A stretch of DNA of 64,000 bases from Catonia carolina (lineage: Eukaryota > Arthropoda > Insecta > Hemiptera > Achilidae). The stretch is from positions 91,996,541 to 92,060,540 of the forward strand of contig JAQMRL010000008.1 of NCBI GenBank assembly GCA_035578175.1, given 5' to 3'. The position numbers were made by a program, and so were the translations under genes. Positions 58,262 to 64,000 of this stretch are shown here, in pieces. The notes under the pieces are model-generated. The model made no database searches. It was not told where the DNA came from and saw only the letters and a list, made by a program, of their open reading frames with translations. Each line of letters starts with the position of its first letter. Positions within the stretch are counted from its first letter, which is position 1.

Positions 58262-58990
58262 TTGAATAAAAAATAATTAATTTTGTAAACTTTAAAGAGA
58301 TTATTTTTGTAATTTTTCAAATTAATTTTTAGATGCTTGATGATGTATATGTTTAATAACTAATTTTTTAAAATTACAGCTAAGTATCCAGAAAATTATA
58401 ATTTACGTATTACATGCAATTATGATTTTATAAATTAAATAATAAACAAATTTCTGACAAAACTTAAATCTCGCTCTGGCTAGTGATCTCAGATTACCGA
58501 ATGAATGAAAACATTTTTAAATATTTAAGTATTTTGCACGTATTAAGTATTTATAGATTTGTTTTTAATATCTCCCTCATCTTTTATGTATATTATACAG
58601 TTGTAGTAAGTAAGATGTATTTATTTATGTAGGTTAATTATTTATTAATATATGTTTTTTAATGTATTTATTATTTATATATAAATACGTATACCTCATA
58701 TACAATGATTTTTAATATTTTAATAATTGCTTTTAATAATTAAGTTTTAATGAAACTATTTTATTACGATTGAAAATTTTTAAAACCGTATCATCAATAG
58801 TTTCTTTTATTGCCATTTCATCAAATTACAGTCCGTAGATTGATTTGATTTAAATTTCTGTTTCTTATAATTTGTAACAAATAAATTTTATTAATAATTT
58901 TAATTGTTTCCATTATTTTTTTTAACCCTTTATCGTATAAGTTCAGAAGGTGACTAACGGTTATTTTAAAGAAAAAGTACAAAAAAACTT
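58262..58990 (+). other. INF2 3' UTR and downstream AT-rich sequence
   Basis: An AATAAA hexamer lies at 58265-58270, only four bases after the stop, probably too early to be the main poly(A) signal. Further AATAAA copies occur at about 58439 and 58880, so several 3' ends are possible. The stretch is strongly AT-rich and shows no recognisable repeat. Confidence 0.6.
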
Positions 58991-58999
58991 GCATGTATA

Positions 59000-59205
59000 G
59001 ATAGTGTTGGTTACCGGTGTACTTTGATGGTTGGGGTTCAATTAACCATACTCTCTCAGGAATGGTCGGCCAGAGTTTGGAAAAGACTACACCTCATTTA
59101 CACGCCATACATATCATCCTCATCTCATTGGGTCATGGGGTTGCTTATTGTTCTGAATTGAACAGATTGCAACGTACACATATTAGGAATTTAAAAAAAA
59201 ATGTA
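59000..59205 (+). repeat. SINE-D, 5'-truncated
   Basis: GTTGGTTACCGGTGTACTTTG through ACACATTAGGAATTTAAAAA. Nearly identical to the second half of the SINE at 63057-63376, ending in an A-rich tail. Confidence 0.85.
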
Positions 59206-59319
59206 TAGATAGTGAGTCACAAGAATGCTTTTTGCGTATGGATCGGCTGTGAGGAAGGGAAGAGAAATCTGACAGTGCTGCCAACCTCAACAGTGAGACA
59301 CTATATTTTACTAACGAGC

Positions 59320-59475
59320 AATTGTACCGTTTTTTAACCACATGATGCCTTTCAATTAATAATATAATTTGTTGTGACTGATACTTTTTCCACTTAAACC
59401 CTATTCCTTTAAAATTTTGCCTTTCTTTCAAAACCAATAATAACTTTACACAAGTCGGCATAACTTTCTTATTGA
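59320..59475 (-). pseudogene. Transposase fragment (Tc1/mariner superfamily, likely)
   Basis: Reverse frame contains FKGIGFKWKKYQSQQIILLI followed by ERHHVVKKRYNCSL, resembling the (G)FKWKK...ILIER.DI...R..YLR stretch just before the first catalytic Asp of some insect DDE transposases. No further domain is preserved. Confidence 0.45.
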
Positions 59476-59685
59476 TATTAGAACCGTTTCCTTTTTTTAC
59501 CAGGTGTCAAAAAAACTGTTAAAAGAATTATCTTCTTCACGGTCTTTGACTTCCTTTGATTTTTAATTGTGGAAGAGAAACATCAGAGTAGTTAGCTGCT
59601 CGCTCATGGCTTTTCTCAAGAGGCACAGAAAGGTATTTTTGTTTAGCTTCAACAATTTCACAGCATTTTATTACATTGCATACTA

Positions 59686-60951
59686 ACGGGTGTTTTATTA
59701 AGGACGCAACCCTGATTATAAGAAGATAGAAGTAATACATCGGTACATTTTCTGTCCCCCAATCGGTATGTTGGCAACAGTGTACTCAAGGCCAACTACT
59801 TAAGACAGTTAAAATGTTCCAGTCAAGCATTAGTGTGGTGACAGCAGTCGTTTCGTTATATTGTGTCAGCAATGGTTTTTTCCAAGGAAGAACGCGTGTT
59901 TACTGTATAGCGAGTAAATCTTACAAATGTGTGAAAGGTATGTTTCAGTTAAAATTTCCCCGTTCTGCCGTTCCGAATAAACCGTCAATATTGCGTTTGA
60001 TAAATAAATTCCGTAGAACTGGGAATGTACTCGATGAGAAACCACCTCGCCAGCCAACAAAGTTAACCGCGGAAGTTCTCGAAGATTTGAAAAATCGTTT
60101 GACTCAATCACCTAAAAAATCGCTTAGAAGATTATCATCGCAAGTTGGGCTAACATTAACTACTGTTTTCAGAGCTACGAAAAAGTTATACATTTACATC
60201 CTTACCGCGTTGGCGTAACTCATGAACTGAAAGCTACAGACCATCAGAAACGATTACAATATTGTCGGTAATTTCGATCTTCGGTTGAAGAAAATGGTAT
60301 GCAATTGTTTGATCATTTTTAATTTAGTGATGAGGCTTGGTTTCATTTAGATGGCTATGTGAATAGTCAGAACTGTAGAATATGGAGTGCAACAAATCCT
60401 CATGCTAGTGACAGTGTAGTTTATAGTGATTTAATCCAACAGTTCATTTCATTGTTGAATTAGGACGACCGAAATTGTTGGTTTCAGCAGGACAACGCTA
60501 CATGTCATACTACAAATGAAACGCTAGCAATGCTACGGAAATTTTTTAATCACCGCTTAGTATCGAAAGATTTGTGGCCTCCGAGATCCCCAGATCTTAC
60601 ACCAGCAGACTTTTTCCTATGGGGTTCTTTAAAAGGTGAAGTTTACAAAAACAACCCTAATACGATCGATGAATTAAAAACTAACATTACTAGTGCGATT
60701 TCAAGCATTAGTGAACAGACTTTGAGAAAAGTTGCTGCAATGTCATTAAACGAATTCGTATCTGTATTGAAATTGCAGGAAATCACTTCGAACATCTACT
60801 GTAAACATAAAAGGTTAAATTCATTGCAATTTGCTATTCATTTGTAAAATAATAATTTTAATTAATTAATAATTTGTAAAGTACGGAAAATAAAAATATG
60901 CCGTAGATTGTGGCTTTTAACATAGGGTTGCTTTCTTAATAAAACACCCTG
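59686..60951 (+). mobile_element. Tc1/mariner-type element, complete but broken
   Basis: Ends CGGGTGTTTTATTAAGGACG and, reversed, CAGGGTGTTTTATTAAGAAA, next to TA at the right (60952-60953) and left (59684-59685). At 1266 bases it has the expected full size. Forward coding pieces cover the HTH to the C-terminus. Confidence 0.85.
59814..60847 (+). pseudogene. Tc1/mariner-superfamily transposase, disrupted
   Basis: The HTH region reads VPNKPSILRLINKFRRTGNV, PPRQPTKLTAEVLEDL and KKSLRRLSSQVGLTLTTVFR. The catalytic region has SDEAWFHLDGYVNSQNCRIW (first Asp, after an in-frame TAA near 60318), WFQQDNATCHTT (second) and LWPPRSPDLTPADFFLWGSL (third). The second and third Asp are separated by 38 residues. 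Frames shift near 60190 and between 60400 and 60460. It belongs with the QQD...WPPRSPDLTP group, like 52989-53591. Confidence 0.85.
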
Positions 60952-61215
60952 TAGATTTCGTTAAGCACTGTGAATAGTTGGACAGCGTTTTCAAGAAACC
61001 GACATTTCCTTTTCCGGTAACAAACAGTTATATTCGTACAGTTAACCTACAAAAGGTTCTGCGATATACTGTATGTTCTATAAGTTAGTATAGTTTACAT
61101 TGTTGTGGTGGCGAACTGATAACAAAGCGGTCGCCCATTCGCACTGATGCGTTTCCCCCTTTACCCCCTCGTTAAAACCAAAGGCAAACTCGTGACGCAA
61201 GTAACTACAAAAAAA
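60952..61215. other. Unrecognised, moderately GC-rich stretch
   Basis: Contains GGTCGCCCATTCGCACTG and GTTTCCCCCTTTACCCCC. No coding frame or repeat recognised. Confidence 0.4.
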
Positions 61216-61961
61216 TCTGGTGTGAAACACTTACACAGCTTTCTCTTGGCAATGCAAATAATTAACAATATAACCTAACATTAGTAATAAAACATTAGAA
61301 ATAAACAAAAAAACTAACTCCAATAAACATAACCTAATTTTAATCATGAGTAAAGACGCAAAATTAAAATAAACTTCAGTTTAGCTTAAAAATACGGAAA
61401 ATCACTCATTCACTCTAAACTAGGCTCTGTAAAAAAAATGCTCTAAATAAAAGTTGTAAATATTTTAATCTCCTATTAATTTGACTATACACTTTTATCG
61501 TTAAATGCATACTAAGGCTTAAATCTTTAAAAAAAATCGATTTTTCACACGTTTTCGTGAGAAAAAACTAAGCGTTATACGAAAAAAATTTTTGAAATAA
61601 AAGTTGTAGGATTTAAAATTCTCTAAAACTTTAATTATATACTTTTTGCGCTAAAAGGCATATTAAAGTCGCAATCTCAAAAAAACAATTTTTTACGAGA
61701 AAACAGCCTGCCCAAGATTTTCAGCAGAAATGGCACCTACCTTATCTTGTAGAGAATAACAAATTTAGTAAATAAGGCGATTATAAAAAAATCATAGAAG
61801 CCGTTTTTTAGAAAATCGCAAAAAAGTGAAAAATGACACGAATAAACTACTACTACTTTCGGTTGACCGATTTTGATGAAAACGTTCGTGTCGGGTCCGG
61901 TAGTAGTGCCTAAATTAAGTTTCAAGTTCGTACGATGTTCCGTTCTTGTGATATTCTGTTC

Positions 61962-61996
<35 letters not shown>

Positions 61997-62136
61997 CACA
62001 CACCAATCGCTAAAAACCATGTTTTTTGGGTTCAGGGGGTCTGAAAACGTGTAGATCCGGTGAAAACTCGATTTCGAAAAATCGACATGAAAACAATACT
62101 TTCCTTCCTACATATTCATATAAGCAAGGGAAAGTA
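61216..62136 (+). mobile_element. HLE-A, full length
   Basis: TCTGGTGTGAAACACTTACA to AGCAAGGGAAAGTA, with (CA)n at 61962-62003. The stretch around the GCTAAACTAAGC motif has a small deletion. Followed by ATCAAGTGGGGTTAAATCTG, the same flank as the copy ending at 56533. Confidence 0.9.
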
Positions 62137-62199
62137 GAAAATCAAGTGGGGTTAAATCTGGACTCCTGGGAGTCCAAAGCACAGGACCCGCCCTACCGA

Positions 62200-62370
62200 C
62201 CATCAAAGTACATTGGTAACCACTGCCTAGTATTCAAATCCGTATAAAAGTAACTACCTTTACTAGGATTTGAACCAGGAACCTTTTCCGAAATCAGCTG
62301 TTAAACAGCTGATTTTGGCGACGAATTTTCTTCTAGACCAACCCGGTGGGTCTAGCCTTCAACTTCACCC
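62200..62370 (-). repeat. SINE-D head fragment
   Basis: Reverse copy of the first half of SINE-D: ATTCAAATCCGTATAAAAGT, GGATTTGAACCAGGAACC (B box reversed), and AGACCAACCCGGTGGG (A box reversed). Confidence 0.8.
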
Positions 62371-62407
62371 TAGCCTTCCAGTGTTGTCCTTTTCGTAAAA
62401 CATGCTT

Positions 62408-63433
62408 AAGGGGGTAGTCAACCCAGAAATTGAAAATGAAAACTTCTGGCTATAATTTATGATTATTTATTTTAAATGAAAGAGTAATTTACTAGTAATG
62501 ATCTACCATTTGAACCAAGCCAAAAAATTAATTACAGCCCCTAATATAAGTGTGAGGTTGGAAAAGCGGGCTTTTACGGGGAATCAAATATCTCAGGAAC
62601 CAAGATAGATATCAACATAATTCTTATGCTAAAAAATACAGAAAACTCCTGTCTATTATTTATTGTATGCGCTTGTATTTTTCTTACAAGAATTTTATTA
62701 AAGAAAAACCACATTTTCAAAAATCTTTCTTTATGAATTCACAAATTATTTTTTAACTAAATCTCTATTAAGGTTTTTAAAATAATCATTCCACAGATAA
62801 TAGAGCAAGAAATTATGAACATTCGAAAAAAACATCATCCAAATATCTCCAATACAAACCAAAATATTTATTTCCTAAGAATGTACAATCATACAAAAAC
62901 CACATTTCTGGAAAACCTAAAGTTGAAGGACAAATTTCACTCGCCTTTCTAGTGAGCTTTATTTTAAACAGATGTTTTTATAACTTTTTGTCAACGTACA
63001 AACAAAGTAAACAAATATTGTGGTTCAGAAAATTTTAAACTTCAAATAAATGTCGACCCACCGGGTTGGTCTAGAGGTAAAGTTGTCGCCAAAATCAGCA
63101 GCTGATTTTCGGAGACAAAGGTTCCTGGTTCAAATCCTAGTAAAGGTAGTTACTTTTATACAGATTTGAATGCTAGACAGTGGTTACCGGTGTACTTTGA
63201 TGGTTGGGGTTCAATTAACCATACTCTCTCAGGAATGGTCGACCTGAGTCTGTACAAGACTACACCTCATTTACACGTCATACACATCATCTTCATCTCA
63301 TTGGGTCATGGGGTTGCTTATTGTTCTGAATTGAACAGATTGCAACGTACACACATTAGGAATTACAAAAAAAAGAAATAAATGCAACAATCAAAATTTA
63401 AAAAAAATCATCTTCATGAGTTGACCACCCCCT
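62408..63433. mobile_element. piggyBac-like TTAA element carrying SINE-D
   Basis: Ends TTAAGGGGGTAGTCAACCCA and, reversed, TTAAGGGGGTGGTCAACTCA; TTAA lies at the outer edges (about 62407 and 63433). The layout parallels the element at 43837-44758 (TTAA, G-run, GTC...ACCCA). About 700 bases without the SINE; no recognised protein. Confidence 0.75.
63057..63376 (+). repeat. SINE-D, full length, tRNA-derived
   Basis: Starts ACCCACCGGGTTGGTCTAGAGG (A-box region GGTTGGTCTAGAGG), with B box GGTTCAAATCC about 55 bases on. The body ends ACACATTAGGAATTAC and an A-rich tail. This copy lies inside a TTAA element. Confidence 0.85.
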
Positions 63434-63663
63434 TAAACAGTAAACATATATTTATTTTGTTTATTTATTTATTCACACAATTGATACACAATTTTTCAAT
63501 TTAACAGAATACATAATCTAGTATAACATATTAAGTAATCCTGCATCATAGGCAACCAGCAGATGCAACGTTTGGGCTCTGGCTGCCGAATTCATTCACC
63601 CATTACGCATCATAGCCGTTATTAATCCTGTTAACCCAATTTGTTAATGTCTGGTAATTTTTT

Positions 63664-64000
63664 TACTTTCTCTTGCCTATATGAATATATAGGAAGGAAA
63701 GTATTGTTTTCATGTCGATTTTTCGAAATCGCGTTTTCACCGGATCTATACGTTTTCAGACCCCCTGAACCCAAAAAACATGTTTTTAGCGATTGGTCTG
63801 TGTGTGTGTGTCTGTGTGTGAACAGAATATCTCAAGAACGGAACATCGTACGAACTTGAAAATTGAAACTTAAGTTACATACCACTACCGGACGCGACAC
63901 GAACATTTTCATCAAAATCGGTCAACCGGAAGTAGTAGTTTATTCGTATAATTTTTCAGTTTTTTGCGATTTTCTCAAAAACTGGTCCTACGATTTTTTT
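63664..64000 (-). mobile_element. HLE-A, cut by window end
   Basis: TACTTTCTCTTGCCTATATG, hairpin CCTATAT-GAAT-ATATAGG, (TG)n at 63798-63820, continuing to the window edge at CCTACGATTTTTTT. Near consensus. Confidence 0.9.

Noticed and set aside
1..64000. CRISPR arrays, operons, riboswitches or prophage
   Set aside because: The repeats are dispersed transposons, not regularly spaced units, and the coding sequence is a spliced animal gene.

Overview
This window is animal nuclear DNA, almost certainly from an insect with a large, AT-rich, transposon-filled genome. It has GT-AG introns, a metazoan formin gene, mariner/Tc1, hAT, piggyBac-like and pogo elements, RTE- and Jockey-type LINEs, tRNA-like SINEs, and abundant (CA)n-bearing repeats. 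A hemimetabolous order such as Hemiptera is plausible, but the species cannot be fixed from the sequence alone. No bacterial-type operons, CRISPR arrays, rRNA or stand-alone tRNA genes were seen.

One host gene runs left to right across nearly the whole window. It is the 3' part of an inverted formin (INF2 in vertebrates, form3 in Drosophila). Twelve exons (2192-2397, 7296-7411, 16871-17033, 19143-19297, 28093-28172, 31237-32318, 36076-36386, 38002-38115, 40199-40518, 45965-46077, 47601-47776, 58082-58261) join in a single open frame of 1004 codons plus stop. They encode most of the Diaphanous-inhibitory armadillo domain, a proline-rich FH1, the complete FH2 and a C-terminal WH2/DAD-like motif. 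The 5' exons lie left of the window. The coding exons total 3016 of about 56,000 bases.

The introns are built mostly from transposable elements, many of them nested. The dominant family (called HLE-A here) is about 0.93 kb. Its ends carry a 13-bp subterminal inverted repeat, with a (CA)n tract and a small hairpin near one end, which fits Helentron-associated, non-autonomous rolling-circle elements (HINE/DINE-1-like). About 18 copies or pieces are present. The second family (SRE-B, about 390 bp) is a short retroelement with 9-13 bp target duplications. Its 3' stem-loop matches that of an RTE-type LINE in the window. In the entries, HLE-A '+' means reading from the TCTGGTG end to the GAAAGTA end, and SRE-B '+' means ending in AACAAC.

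By region: 1-7295 holds old HLE-A, SRE-B, mariner and hAT remnants. 7600-14540 is an HLE-A/SRE-B cluster. 14990-16800 is a Jockey-like LINE split by a second LINE and a fold-back mariner. 19305-27118 is a deep nest: an old HLE-A copy holding an APE/RT LINE, a Jockey piece and a hAT element, which itself holds SRE-B, another HLE-A between two 484-bp direct repeats, and a LINE tail. 28225-30900 holds a hAT-like element and a LINE tail with an internal triplication. 32391-35741 holds HLE-A copies and a fold-back mariner. 36667-37733, 40639-42213 and 42740-45885 hold a TTAA element, a pogo element and tandem HLE-A copies. 46400-51170 holds SRE-B with a hAT insert, then a nearly intact mariner with a LINE inserted in it, then a Jockey LINE. 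52870-54960 holds a Tc1-like element and a LINE piece. 55183-58003 holds HLE-A copies and a MITE, before the last exon. Downstream of the gene are SINEs, a decayed Tc1-like element, further HLE-A copies and a TTAA element.
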